Source: Acuticoccus kalidii | GTDB taxonomy: Bacteria; Pseudomonadota; Alphaproteobacteria; Rhizobiales; Amorphaceae | NCBI RefSeq assembly: GCF_021556395.1 | Contig: NZ_JAKGCS010000010.1 | Coordinates: 222,873-286,872, forward strand | Reading direction: 5' to 3' | DNA: 64,000 bases | In this document: positions 38,139-46,297 of the stretch, one piece after another | How positions within the stretch are numbered: position 1 is the stretch's first letter | Layout: each line of letters opens with the position of its first letter | Translations under genes and position numbers: made by a program | The notes under the pieces: generated by a model | What the model was told of the DNA's origin: nothing | Databases searched by the model: none | The model's input: the letters and a program-made list of their open reading frames with translations, nothing else

Positions 38139-39926
38139 GTGTTCTTTTATGTCGCGTCCTGGCCCATCGCCCTTGCTCAAATCGGCGCCGCCGCAACGCT
38201 TGTCCTATTTGCGATTGCGGCGGCCGGCTGGAAGGTGCGCACCCTTGCCCTTCTGACCGCTTTCGTCATCATCGGTTCGACGCCGGCGCTGGGTATTTTG
38301 TTCGGCATCGGCGGCGGGCAGGGGCTGCCGGGGATCCATCCCTGGGTGGTCTACGTGACCAACACGGCCGCGCTCGCGAGCCTTCTCGTCGCGTTCCTCA
38401 TCCTCATCGAGCGCGTCCTGGTGCCCTCGATCAAGCGCGCTACAAAGGGCAGCGATACGGTCGCGGACCAGCAACGCCGCCTCGAGGCGCGGCAGATGCG
38501 GTTGCGCGGGCTTTTGAAGCGCGAGCATGAAAAGCTGAAGACGGTGAACGAAATGCACCGTTATTTCGAGCTCGCGACGCGCAATGCGCAGATCACCGTT
38601 TTCTATCAGGATGCCAAGCTCGCTTATCAGTGGATCGTCAATCCACGGCCGGGCCTCGCGCCGATCGAAGTTCTCGAAAAATCCGATGACGAGGTGCTGC
38701 CGGAGGCCGTGCGCCCGTTGGTGATCGGCCACAAGCGGCGCGCGCTCGCGACCAACACCACGCAAACCTTCGAGATCGAATTGCCGGGCGAGGGGGACCG
38801 CTCCTGGTTCCGCGTCGATGTGGTGCCGATCGCCGACAAGCATCGCGAGCCGGTCGGCCTCGTCTGTACCGCGATCGATATCACCCGCTCCAAGCGCCTC
38901 GATATGATGCGCACCGACCTGTCGCGCCGCCTCGCGGAGACGCTGCAACGCTTCAACCTCGCGCTCCGCAGCGAGCGGATCATGGTGTTCTCGCAAGACC
39001 ATGAATTCCGCTACACGTGGGCGAACTCGGACGAGACACAAGTCGGCTCGATCATCGGCCGGACCGATGAGGAGCTTCTACCCGCTGCCGATCAGGAGAC
39101 GATCCTGTCGTTGAAGCGGCAAGTGATCGAGACGAAACGGCCGGTGTCGGCCGAAGTCGGGGTCGGCGAGGGCGCCGAGCGGCGCTGGTACGACATGCAT
39201 GTCGAGCCCAATCTGCGGCCCGATGGCAGCGTCTCCGGCGTGACCGGGGCCTCGATCGACATCACCAACCGCAAGCGGAACGAGGAGCAGATGCGCCTCG
39301 TAATGCGGGAGCTCACGCACCGGACGAAAAATCTTCTGACGGTCGTGATCGCGATCGCGCGGCAAACCTCCACCCAGTCGAAGACCGTTGAAACGTTCGT
39401 GCCGGCATTGATCGCGCGTCTCAGAGCGCTGAGCGCTGCGCAGGATCTCATCGTCGCGGACGAATGGGCGGGAGTGAAGCTCGGCGATCTCGTCAACGTT
39501 CTGGTCGGCCAATATGTGCCGCCTCAGTCTTCCCGTGTCGAAATCTCCGGCCCTGATGTGATCCTGTCGCCGGAGGCCTCGCAAAATCTCGGCCTCGCGA
39601 TCCACGAGCTCGCGGCGAACGCCGTCCAGTTCGGCGCGTTCGCGAACACGGCCGGTTCGTTGTCGGTGACCTGGCGCGTCAGGGAAAGCACCGAGGGGGA
39701 CAAGCTGGAGTTCGCTTGGCGGGAAAAGGGCGGCCCTGCCGTCACCGAGCCGACGACACGCGGCTTCGGCATGACTGTCATCGAGCGCAACCTGTCCCGT
39801 GCACTGCGGGCCGAAGTGACGTTGGCGTTCGAGGAAGAGGGGCTTTCGGCGTCCATCATGTTGCCGATGGAAGGCGTCGTTCCGTTCGCGAGCCCCGACA
39901 GAATTCGGCTCGCCGAAGCCTCCTGA
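38139..39926 (+). CDS. Membrane-anchored PAS sensor kinase, HWE family
   Basis: This protein of 595 residues has two N-terminal helices (about 5-90), a coiled linker, two PAS domains (about 140-255 and 265-385) and an HWE-type kinase domain. The phosphorylated histidine is His394 in ELTHRTKNLLTVVIAIARQT. The N box reads LAIHELAANAVQFGAF and the W-x-E motif is FAWREKGGP. GTG is the only plausible start. HWE kinases phosphorylate PhyR in the general stress response, and this gene is 1.8 kb from phyR, so it is a good PhyK candidate. The signal is unknown. Confidence 0.92.
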   Translation: MFFYVASWPIALAQIGAAATLVLFAIAAAGWKVRTLALLTAFVIIGSTPALGILFGIGGGQGLPGIHPWVVYVTNTAALASLLVAFLILIERVLVPSIKRATKGSDTVADQQRRLEARQMRLRGLLKREHEKLKTVNEMHRYFELATRNAQITVFYQDAKLAYQWIVNPRPGLAPIEVLEKSDDEVLPEAVRPLVIGHKRRALATNTTQTFEIELPGEGDRSWFRVDVVPIADKHREPVGLVCTAIDITRSKRLDMMRTDLSRRLAETLQRFNLALRSERIMVFSQDHEFRYTWANSDETQVGSIIGRTDEELLPAADQETILSLKRQVIETKRPVSAEVGVGEGAERRWYDMHVEPNLRPDGSVSGVTGASIDITNRKRNEEQMRLVMRELTHRTKNLLTVVIAIARQTSTQSKTVETFVPALIARLRALSAAQDLIVADEWAGVKLGDLVNVLVGQYVPPQSSRVEISGPDVILSPEASQNLGLAIHELAANAVQFGAFANTAGSLSVTWRVRESTEGDKLEFAWREKGGPAVTEPTTRGFGMTVIERNLSRALRAEVTLAFEEEGLSASIMLPMEGVVPFASPDRIRLAEAS

Positions 39927-40011
39927 TCGCGCCGCCGCGTCGGTCGCATGGCAGACCCGCGCAAGGCGCTGGATTTCCACACGTTTCGTTAGCTCTTTCA
40001 GGCATTTGGGG

Positions 40012-40036
40012 GGAACGAGATCGTTCCGCTGAGGTT
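40012..40036 (+). promoter_or_regulatory. Weak EcfG-type promoter before PNPOx-fold gene
   Basis: GGAAC-N16-GGTT lies about 66 bases before the PNPOx-fold start. It differs from the EcfG consensus GGAAC-N16/17-CGTT in one base. The GGAAC also forms an inverted repeat GGAACGA-GA-TCGTTCC. Confidence 0.5.
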
Positions 40037-40102
40037 GTCCTAGTTAAAGGACGACAATCGAATCGTCCGTTTCTGCGAATTGCTTTTGAGCCGGAGCAGG
40101 AG

Positions 40103-40585
40103 ATGACAAGAGATATACGGGACCTGGTTTGGAACACGATCACGCGGGTCGGGACGTGCGTGCTGGTAACGCACGACCGAGGCTCGATCCGCACGAGGCC
40201 GATGGTGGGTGTCGCCAATCGTGTCGAGGGAATGATCTGGTTCGTGGCGAGCCGCGACCAGCATCAGGACCTCAAGGCGATTGAGGACGCACCTGTCTGC
40301 CTCATCTACCTCGATCTCGAAGAGAGCGCGTATGTCACGGTGACGGGGACCGCGCACTTTTCGACTGATCCGGGGAGGCTAAAGGAGATCTGGAATCCGA
40401 CCGTCGATGGCTGGTTCGAGAACGGCCATGAGGACCGCAAGGCGATCGCGTTCGGTGTCGAGCCGGAGGTGGCGGAATGTTGGAACAGTCCGTCGGCGGA
40501 TCTTTTCGTCGCTTTGCAGATGCTGACCTCACCGTCCGGCGGCGCGCCGACGGCGATCGGCGAGAACCACAGGGTTTTGATGTAG
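40103..40585 (+). CDS. PNPOx-fold (general stress protein 26-like) flavin-binding protein
   Basis: This protein of 160 residues belongs to the pyridoxamine-phosphate-oxidase-like split-barrel family, GS26 subgroup. It has DIRDLVWNTITRVGTCVLVTHDRG, RTRPMVGV, MIWFVASRDQHQDLKAIEDAPVCLIYLD and YVTVTGTAHFSTDPGRLKEIWNPTVDGWFENGHEDR. Members bind FMN, FAD or F420; their role in stress is not settled. The ATG at 40103 follows GCAGGAG. A longer frame upstream overlaps the kinase gene and is not needed. Confidence 0.92.
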   Translation: MTRDIRDLVWNTITRVGTCVLVTHDRGSIRTRPMVGVANRVEGMIWFVASRDQHQDLKAIEDAPVCLIYLDLEESAYVTVTGTAHFSTDPGRLKEIWNPTVDGWFENGHEDRKAIAFGVEPEVAECWNSPSADLFVALQMLTSPSGGAPTAIGENHRVLM

Positions 40586-40703
40586 GGGCGGCCGCGCGTG
40601 ACGCGAAGGAACGGAGAGTTCCTCAGCGGTGAACGCGGGCGGTGGAGGGACCGCCCGGCGTTGTCAGTGTGGGACAGCCTCTCCGAGCGTTACGCTCACA
40701 CGA

Positions 40704-41240
40704 TCAGAACTTGCGGGAGTCGACGACGGATTGGCTCTGATGATCGGGCCCGTAATCGGCGCCGGACTGAAGGGCGAGCAGCTCCGACAGGCGTGAACGC
40801 GCGCGGTTCACGCGGCTTTTGACGGTGCCCACGGCGCACCCGCAGATCTCCGCCGCCTCGTCGTAAGAAAAGCCGGACGCCCCCACAAGGATAAGCGCCT
40901 CGCGCTGATCGGGCGCGAGCTGGTTCAGCGCATCGCGGAAGTCGGCCATATCGAGGTGGCCGGGTTGTTCGGGATGGGTCGCGAGATTGGCAGCCATCTT
41001 GCCGTCCGCATCCTCGACTTCGCGCCGCTTTTTGCGGAAATCGGAATAATAGACGTTGCGCAGGATGGTGAAGAGCCATGCGCGCATGTTGGTTCCGGCC
41101 TGGAACATGTCGATGCTGGCCCAGGCCTTCATCAACGCTTCCTGGACGAGATCATCCGCCCGCTCGGCGTTTCCGCACAGGCTGACGGCAAAGGCGCGCA
41201 GGTTGGGAATTTGACGGATCAGTTCGTCGCGAACACTCAT
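40704..41240 (-). CDS. ecfG: General stress response sigma factor EcfG
   Basis: This ECF sigma factor of 178 residues has region 2 in LRAFAVSLCGNAERADDLVQEALMKAWASID and NMRAWLFTILRNVYYSDFRKKRREVED. Region 4 is in LAPDQREALILVGASGFSYDEAAEICGCAVGTVKSRVNRARSRL. It is the EcfG type that NepR holds inactive. It overlaps nepR by four bases (ATGA) and is co-transcribed with it from the shared promoter at 41576-41603. Confidence 0.96.
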   Translation of the reverse strand: MSVRDELIRQIPNLRAFAVSLCGNAERADDLVQEALMKAWASIDMFQAGTNMRAWLFTILRNVYYSDFRKKRREVEDADGKMAANLATHPEQPGHLDMADFRDALNQLAPDQREALILVGASGFSYDEAAEICGCAVGTVKSRVNRARSRLSELLALQSGADYGPDHQSQSVVDSRKF

Positions 41241-41458
41241 TGGCGCTCGTTGCCTTCCCCGTCAGCGTTTTTGCCAGCGTCGGCAGGCGAAGCGCCTTCC
41301 GACGTGACGTCGTCGAGTTTGACCAGAAGCTCAACGAGCTTGTCGGGGATGGGCTCGACGAGCACGGAATCATACAAGCTTCGCAACTGTTTTCCGATCA
41401 TCGTCTGCATGACATCGTCATCGGGGGCGGATTCGCGCCAACGATCCTCGTTAGACAT
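41237..41458 (-). CDS. nepR: Anti-sigma factor NepR
   Basis: This protein of 73 residues carries the NepR core IGKQLRSLYDSVLVEPIPDKLVELLVKLD flanked by disordered ends. It binds EcfG under normal growth, and phosphorylated PhyR pulls it away. It is the first gene of the nepR-ecfG operon and divergent from phyR, the classical arrangement. Confidence 0.96.
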   Translation of the reverse strand: MSNEDRWRESAPDDDVMQTMIGKQLRSLYDSVLVEPIPDKLVELLVKLDDVTSEGASPADAGKNADGEGNERQ

Positions 41459-41575
41459 TGACGGGCACCACGCGCACCTTTGTGTTCACGCGCCCGCATA
41501 GGGGGCGTCTTTTTTGGGCATCCAACTTCGTTTGAATCATTTCTCGCACGTGAATTGAAAACGACTCGCCTGTAT

Positions 41576-41603
41576 GGAACGGTTCAGCCCGTTCATCCGT
41601 TCC
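41576..41603. promoter_or_regulatory. Bidirectional EcfG promoter between nepR and phyR
   Basis: The plus strand reads GGAAC (41576-41580), 17 bases, then CGTT (41598-41601), pointing to phyR. The minus strand of the same segment reads GGAAC (41603-41599), 17 bases, then CGTT (41581-41578), pointing to nepR-ecfG. Both match the EcfG consensus exactly. A single inverted element thus offers promoters in both directions, so polymerases could not occupy both at once. The start codons lie about 110 and 120 bases away. Confidence 0.85.
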
Positions 41604-41709
41604 ATAGTATCAAACGTTTCCCTCTGGGGTGAGCCGGGGCGGTCAGCTTCGGGCGTGCTCCGAGGTTTTTCGTGTGGTAGATTCGAACTGTTTCCGCCAA
41701 GGACGCCCC

Positions 41710-42525
41710 ATGTCGCTCGCCAAGACCATTGCACCGCACATCCCCTATCTCAGGCGTTTCGCCCGCTCTTTGACCGGTAGCCAGCCGAGCGGCGACGCTT
41801 ATGTCGAGGCGGTGCTCCAGGCTCTCGTGGCCGACCCGACGATGTTTTCCCAGGATCTGCCGCCCCGCGTGGCGCTCTATCGGATCCTGATCGGCGTTTG
41901 GGACTCGGTCGACGTCAACAATGACGTCAGCTCCCGCACGGCCGTCTTCGAAAAGCGGCTTGATGCGATGGTGCCGCGGGCTCGTCAGGCCTTTCTGCTG
42001 ACGACGGTGGAGGGCTTCTCCCTGCAAGAAGCCGCCGCCATCCTCGACATCGATATCGCCGGTATCCGCTCGCTGATCGACGAAGCGGGCCGCTCGATCG
42101 CCGAGCAGGTCGCGACGAGCGTCCTCATCATCGAGGACGAGCCGATGATCGCGATGGACCTCGAAGCCCTCGTCGAAGGCCTCGGCCACGAGGTCGCCGG
42201 CATGGCGCGCACCCATTCCGAAGCGATGGAAGCCGTCCGCCGCCGTCGCCCCGGCCTCGTCCTTGCCGACATCCAGCTCGCCGACGGCAGCTCCGGCCTC
42301 GACGCGGTGAACGAGATCCTCACCTCGATCAACGTTCCGGTGATCTTCATCACCGCCTATCCGGAGCGTCTGTTGACCGGTGAGCGCCCCGAGCCGGCCT
42401 TCCTGATCACCAAGCCGTTCGAAACCGATACGGTGAAGGCGGTCGTGAGCCAAGCGCTGTTCTTCTCCACCCCGGAGGATCGCGACGAGCCGTTGGGCGA
42501 TTTCGAAGCGCGCACCCCGATCTGA
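41710..42525 (+). CDS. phyR: General stress response regulator PhyR
   Basis: This protein of 271 residues joins an N-terminal ECF sigma-like domain (about 1-130: IPYLRRFARSLTGSQPSGDAYVEAVL, RARQAFLLTTVEGFSLQEAAAILDI) to a C-terminal receiver (VLIIEDEPMIAMDLEAL). The phosphorylated residue is Asp187 in LADIQLADGSSG, followed by FITAYPERLLTG and ITKPFE. When phosphorylated, the sigma-like part binds NepR and frees EcfG. I chose the ATG at 41710; upstream codons lie in the promoter leader. Confidence 0.97.
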   Translation: MSLAKTIAPHIPYLRRFARSLTGSQPSGDAYVEAVLQALVADPTMFSQDLPPRVALYRILIGVWDSVDVNNDVSSRTAVFEKRLDAMVPRARQAFLLTTVEGFSLQEAAAILDIDIAGIRSLIDEAGRSIAEQVATSVLIIEDEPMIAMDLEALVEGLGHEVAGMARTHSEAMEAVRRRRPGLVLADIQLADGSSGLDAVNEILTSINVPVIFITAYPERLLTGERPEPAFLITKPFETDTVKAVVSQALFFSTPEDRDEPLGDFEARTPI

Positions 42526-42560
42526 CAAAGCCGCCGAAACGGCGCGTCATATCGAGCGAG

Positions 42561-42587
42561 AAAAGCGGCCGCTGGGCCGCTTTTTTT
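42561..42587 (+). terminator. Intrinsic terminator of phyR
   Basis: AAAAGCGGCC pairs perfectly with GGCCGCTTTT across a GCTG loop, with seven T in the 3' run. It starts 35 bases after the phyR stop. It has an A run on the other side and may also serve the convergent photolyase gene. Confidence 0.93.
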
Positions 42588-42627
42588 ATGGGCGCATGCC
42601 GTGCGGGTTCGTGGGGCCGCGCGGCCG

Positions 42628-43983
42628 TCAGAGCTGCTCGGTCCACCGCACATAGGCGTCGATGTCGAATTTTCGCTTGAGACCGCTCGGCGTCATCGTG
42701 CGCACCTTGCCGTAGACGTCCCGTTCGGGCCAGCCGCGATCATGGAGACCGTAGATCCACGCAACGTTCGCGTAGGAATTGGTGTCGCGGCCGTCGAGAA
42801 AATATTTGTTGTTGAGGTGAAGCGTCGTCTCGAAGGCGCGCTTGGGCGACGTCATCCAACCGAGGATCCGTTTGCCCCAGTACATGCGCATATGATTGTG
42901 CAGGTAGCCGGTGACGCGCATCTCCCGCATCGCGGCGTTCCAATAGGGGTCGTCCGTCTTCCCGTCCTCGAGCTCACGCGCGGAATAGGACGGCTCGCGC
43001 TTGTCTTTGGCGTGATGGGCGAGGGTGTCCTGCGCCCATTCGGGGAGCGCCTCGAAGGCGTCGTAGTTTGGCGTGTGGTAGACGAAGTTCACGCCAAGCT
43101 CGCGGCGAATGAGCATCTCCTCGATGAAAGAGTCCGAATTGGCCTTTGCGCTCACGACCTTCTGATAGATCTCGAGCGGCGAGATCTGGCCGAAATGGAG
43201 GTAGGGGCTGAGGTGCGACACGTGCCGATCGACGATATCGGCCCGGCCCTCGCCATAATGTTTGAGGTCGTTGCGCAGGAAATTCGTGAGGCGGTGCCGC
43301 GCCTCGCTGGTTCCCCCTTTAAAGCCGGGAGCGACGCCCACCGACGCATCGCAACCGAGCGAGGCGACGAAGGCTTCGACGTCGCCAAGTGACACGTCGT
43401 CCTTGTGGGGGAGGGATTTCGCGGACGTCTTGATGGTAATTGCGGGCGGAAGCTCCAGAAACCTCTTCAACGTTTTGTGAAGTTTGGGCCGGATCGTCCG
43501 TGCGGCGGTCTCCATCTTGTCCGTCGGTTCGGCGACCGGAACGATGACGTCGCCTTCGACCTCTTCGACGAGCGTGCCCGCCCCATCGGCGACTTCTTCA
43601 CGCCAGGCAACGAGGTGCCTCAAATATCCGCGATCGGTGACGACGATCGCTGCGTCTTGCGCAACTTGGCACACGATGTCGGGCGGATGGCCGGTGCGGA
43701 GCGCGAAATGCGCGCCCCGTCTGCCGATCTCCGCCATCGTTTCTTTCAGGCCTTCGAGCATGAAGGTGAAATGGCGGACGCTTCCGTCTGGATAGTTCGG
43801 ATCGACGACGAAGAGGACCAAGAGGGGAAGACCGCATTCGTTGGCCCAATAGGCCGCGCGTTCGAATGCTGGGTTCGCTTCAGCGCGTTGACTGTGTTGC
43901 ATCCAATAAAGAACGAACGCGCCCTCTTGGCGCGGTTTCGAACTCTTCAGGATGCGGATTCGGGAGTCGAGTGCGTGCACCAT
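42628..43983 (-). CDS. phr: Class II CPD photolyase
   Basis: This DNA repair flavoprotein of 451 residues uses light to split cyclobutane pyrimidine dimers. Class II marks are VLYWMQHSQRAEANPAFERAAYWANE at the start, RRELGVNFVYHTPNYDAFEALPEWAQDTL, MRVTGYLHNHMRMYWGKRILGWM and HLNNKYFLDGRDTNSYANVAWIYGLHDRGWPER (FAD site). The ATG at 43983 is preceded by AAGGTGAT; a TTG one codon earlier is possible. The class is common in animals and plants but scattered in bacteria. Its place beside phyR fits a stress island. Confidence 0.94.
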   Translation of the reverse strand: MVHALDSRIRILKSSKPRQEGAFVLYWMQHSQRAEANPAFERAAYWANECGLPLLVLFVVDPNYPDGSVRHFTFMLEGLKETMAEIGRRGAHFALRTGHPPDIVCQVAQDAAIVVTDRGYLRHLVAWREEVADGAGTLVEEVEGDVIVPVAEPTDKMETAARTIRPKLHKTLKRFLELPPAITIKTSAKSLPHKDDVSLGDVEAFVASLGCDASVGVAPGFKGGTSEARHRLTNFLRNDLKHYGEGRADIVDRHVSHLSPYLHFGQISPLEIYQKVVSAKANSDSFIEEMLIRRELGVNFVYHTPNYDAFEALPEWAQDTLAHHAKDKREPSYSARELEDGKTDDPYWNAAMREMRVTGYLHNHMRMYWGKRILGWMTSPKRAFETTLHLNNKYFLDGRDTNSYANVAWIYGLHDRGWPERDVYGKVRTMTPSGLKRKFDIDAYVRWTEQL

Positions 43984-44039
43984 CAATCACCTTGCCGGAA
44001 TTCGTTACCAGAGGTATACGAAAAACGCGGGTGTTCGAT

Positions 44040-44065
44040 GGAACGAAGATGTGAGAATATCCGTT
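44040..44065 (+). promoter_or_regulatory. EcfG promoter before exported protein gene
   Basis: GGAAC-N17-CGTT matches the EcfG consensus exactly and points toward the gene at 44252, 186 bases downstream. The long leader is unusual but holds no other frame. Confidence 0.75.
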
Positions 44066-44251
44066 GATAGGTCAGCGCGGAAGTTCCAAGTCGAGAAAAT
44101 CACGCGTTGGTAAATTTTCATACCCGCCCTTGTTGCTGATTCGCAACATACCATCTGAAGGGGGCTGGGAGCGGCTTCAGGGGAAGCCGGCAACAGAACG
44201 GCACGCAGTTGCCGTCACCGCAGGGACAAATCTCTGCAGAAGGAGGCGCGG

Positions 44252-44770
44252 ATGTCAGTGTTCGGACGATACGCAGTCGCAGCGCTCGTGTTCACGGGAT
44301 CCGTTGCCGCTGCAGCGTATGCCGCCAATCATGAAGATTTCTATAACAAGGTGACCGGTTCCGTCGCGGGATTGACCGACAATATGGTCATGGCGAGCAC
44401 GATGCTCTCCGGCGATGCCCACCTTGCGAACCCTTACGAAGACATGCCGACCAAGCGCGAGACCGATCGGATCGAGTCCGCGTCTGTCGTCACGCACGTC
44501 GAAGTGATCGGCGGTGGCAAGAAGCAGCGGATCGTTCTTCTCGATCCCGATGGCCGGGAGGTCTATTCGCACGATCCGCTGAGGAACACGACCGTGATCG
44601 CGAAGGACACGATCATCCCGTCGATCACCGTTCGCGACTCCGAGGACGATATTGCAGAGCTTCGCGTCGTCACGGCTGCCCCGGCGATCGAAGCGCCGGA
44701 GGAGCTGCGCCAGGCCCTTGCGACCGGCGCTGCCGACCAGCCGGAGCTGTTCTATCGCGAAGATCTCTGA
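44252..44770 (+). CDS. Exported protein of unknown function, likely EcfG-controlled
   Basis: I do not recognise this protein of 172 residues. The N-terminus is a signal peptide (RYAVAALVFTGSVAAAAYAA). The mature part is acidic and soluble, with a segment that reads like a small beta domain (VVTHVEVIGGGKKQRIVLLDPDGREVYSHDPLRNTTVIAKDTIIPSITVRD) and a flexible C-terminal tail. The ribosome site AGAAGGAGG is strong, suggesting abundant product. It lies next to the stress regulators, has an exact EcfG promoter upstream and a terminator after it, so a periplasmic stress role is likely. Confidence 0.75.
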   Translation: MSVFGRYAVAALVFTGSVAAAAYAANHEDFYNKVTGSVAGLTDNMVMASTMLSGDAHLANPYEDMPTKRETDRIESASVVTHVEVIGGGKKQRIVLLDPDGREVYSHDPLRNTTVIAKDTIIPSITVRDSEDDIAELRVVTAAPAIEAPEELRQALATGAADQPELFYREDL

Positions 44771-44800
44771 TCTTCAGTCCTGCCAATTGCGTGTATGAAT

Positions 44801-44831
44801 TGCGCGTCCGCTGTCCAGCGGGCGCGTTTTT
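44801..44831 (+). terminator. Intrinsic terminator after exported protein gene
   Basis: CGCGTCCGCT pairs with AGCGGGCGCG (one G-U) across GTCC and is followed by TTTTT. It lies about 30 bases after the stop at 44770 and inside the upstream extension of the next frame, which argues for the later start of the MFS gene. Confidence 0.88.
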
Positions 44832-44941
44832 CGTTGCGCGGTCGCATTCCCGCCGCGCGGCTTGCGCTCTTTCGCTCCAACGCTCATCCCGATAGACCGA
44901 CTGTGCGGGGCATTTCAGATTGGCCGCCGGCAGGAAGTTTC

Positions 44942-46138
44942 ATGGTACTCTTTATTTTGATGCTCGCGCCGTTCACGTTCTCGACGAGCGCGTTCGTATT
45001 TGCGGGCGTTTTGCAGCCGATGGCGAGCGATCTCGGCATTTCGATCGGCGCCGCGGGCCAATTGCAGACGGCGTTTGCGCTGTCGTGCGCCGTCGGCGGC
45101 CCGCTTCTCGCAAGTTTGACCGGCCGGTTCGAGCGCAAGGCGCTCCTGTCCTTCGTCCTCGCGACATTGATGGTCGCCAACATCGCCTGCGCCAACGCCG
45201 AGTCCTATCCGGCGATCCTGGTCGTTCGGGTGATCGCCGGCTTCATCGGCGCCCTCACGCTGCCGCTCGCCTCGACGATCGCGATCGCCATGGTGCCGCA
45301 AGAGCGGGCGCCCGTCGCGCTTGCCACCGTGATGGCGGGGATTTCGGTCGCGTTCCTCGTCGGCATTCCGATGGGCAGCGTCGTCGGTGAGCAATTCGGA
45401 TGGCACGCCTCGTTCTGGCTCGCCGCCTGTATCGCCGGCATCGCCTTGCTTGCGGTGACGATCGGAGTGCCGACGGTCGGCCGGCATCCGAGCTCGGAGC
45501 GGCAGGCGATGCGCACGATCCTGCGCTGGCCGCTCCTCGGCTATTTCGGCCTCACATTCTTCTCGTTTTCGGGCACCTTCACGACCATTGCCTATGTCGG
45601 GCCGATCGTGACCGAATTCACCGGGCTCGGTGGCAGCGGCATCGGCGCTGTGCAATTCTGTGTCGGGATCGGCGGCCTTTTGGGGCTGACCCTCGGGGCG
45701 ATCGTCTCGCGTCGCCGCGGTCCGATGATCGCGATCTTGATGAGCGTGATCATCCTCATCCAGGCACTCTATACGCTCGGCCTGGTCGCAGGGCTTCATG
45801 GGACGGCGGGTCTTGCCTTCGTCATCCTCGCGGGGCTCGGCGGATCCGTCGCCCTCTTCGCGCTGTCACCAATTCTCCAGACCCAGATCGCCGTTCTCTC
45901 GGGATCGGCGGCGACGCTCGCCTTCGCCCTCAACGGTTCGATGGTGTTCATGGGGCAGGGGTCCGGCGCGGCGCTCGGCGGCCTGGTGTCGGCAACGCTC
46001 GGTCTGCACGCGCTGGGTCTCGTCGGCGCCGGCATCGCCTCCATCGGTGTCGTTCTCGCCTTCATCGTCCATCGCGACAGGGTGAATGCGGAGCGGGGCG
46101 GCGAGCGGCCCGATCTCCTCGCGAGCGCGACCGACTAA
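44942..46138 (+). CDS. MFS transporter (drug/arabinose efflux-like)
   Basis: This inner-membrane permease of 398 residues has 12 predicted helices. It starts MVLFILMLAPFTFSTSAFVFAGVLQPMASDLGIS, the DHA1/AraJ-like pattern, and has the motif A region LTGRFERKALL. I chose the ATG at 44942, preceded by GGCAGGAAG; an earlier start would run through the terminator. It probably exports small molecules; the substrate is unknown. Confidence 0.9.
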   Translation: MVLFILMLAPFTFSTSAFVFAGVLQPMASDLGISIGAAGQLQTAFALSCAVGGPLLASLTGRFERKALLSFVLATLMVANIACANAESYPAILVVRVIAGFIGALTLPLASTIAIAMVPQERAPVALATVMAGISVAFLVGIPMGSVVGEQFGWHASFWLAACIAGIALLAVTIGVPTVGRHPSSERQAMRTILRWPLLGYFGLTFFSFSGTFTTIAYVGPIVTEFTGLGGSGIGAVQFCVGIGGLLGLTLGAIVSRRRGPMIAILMSVIILIQALYTLGLVAGLHGTAGLAFVILAGLGGSVALFALSPILQTQIAVLSGSAATLAFALNGSMVFMGQGSGAALGGLVSATLGLHALGLVGAGIASIGVVLAFIVHRDRVNAERGGERPDLLASATD

Positions 46139-46297
46139 GCGACTGCGCCCGGCGAGGGCGACGGACAATCGGACAACAAATGATGGGGCAATTGTGGCAT
46201 CGCCGCGATTGGCGCCTTGATGTCGGCGACGCCGGTCCTATCATTTTCCTCGCCGCGGAGCCTCTTCGTCGCGGCTGACTGGCCGGAAAGCGCGTAA

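Noticed and set aside
44795..44941. Upstream extension of the MFS gene by 49 codons
   Set aside because: It runs through an intrinsic terminator and has no ribosome site; the ATG at 44942 begins directly with the first transmembrane helix.
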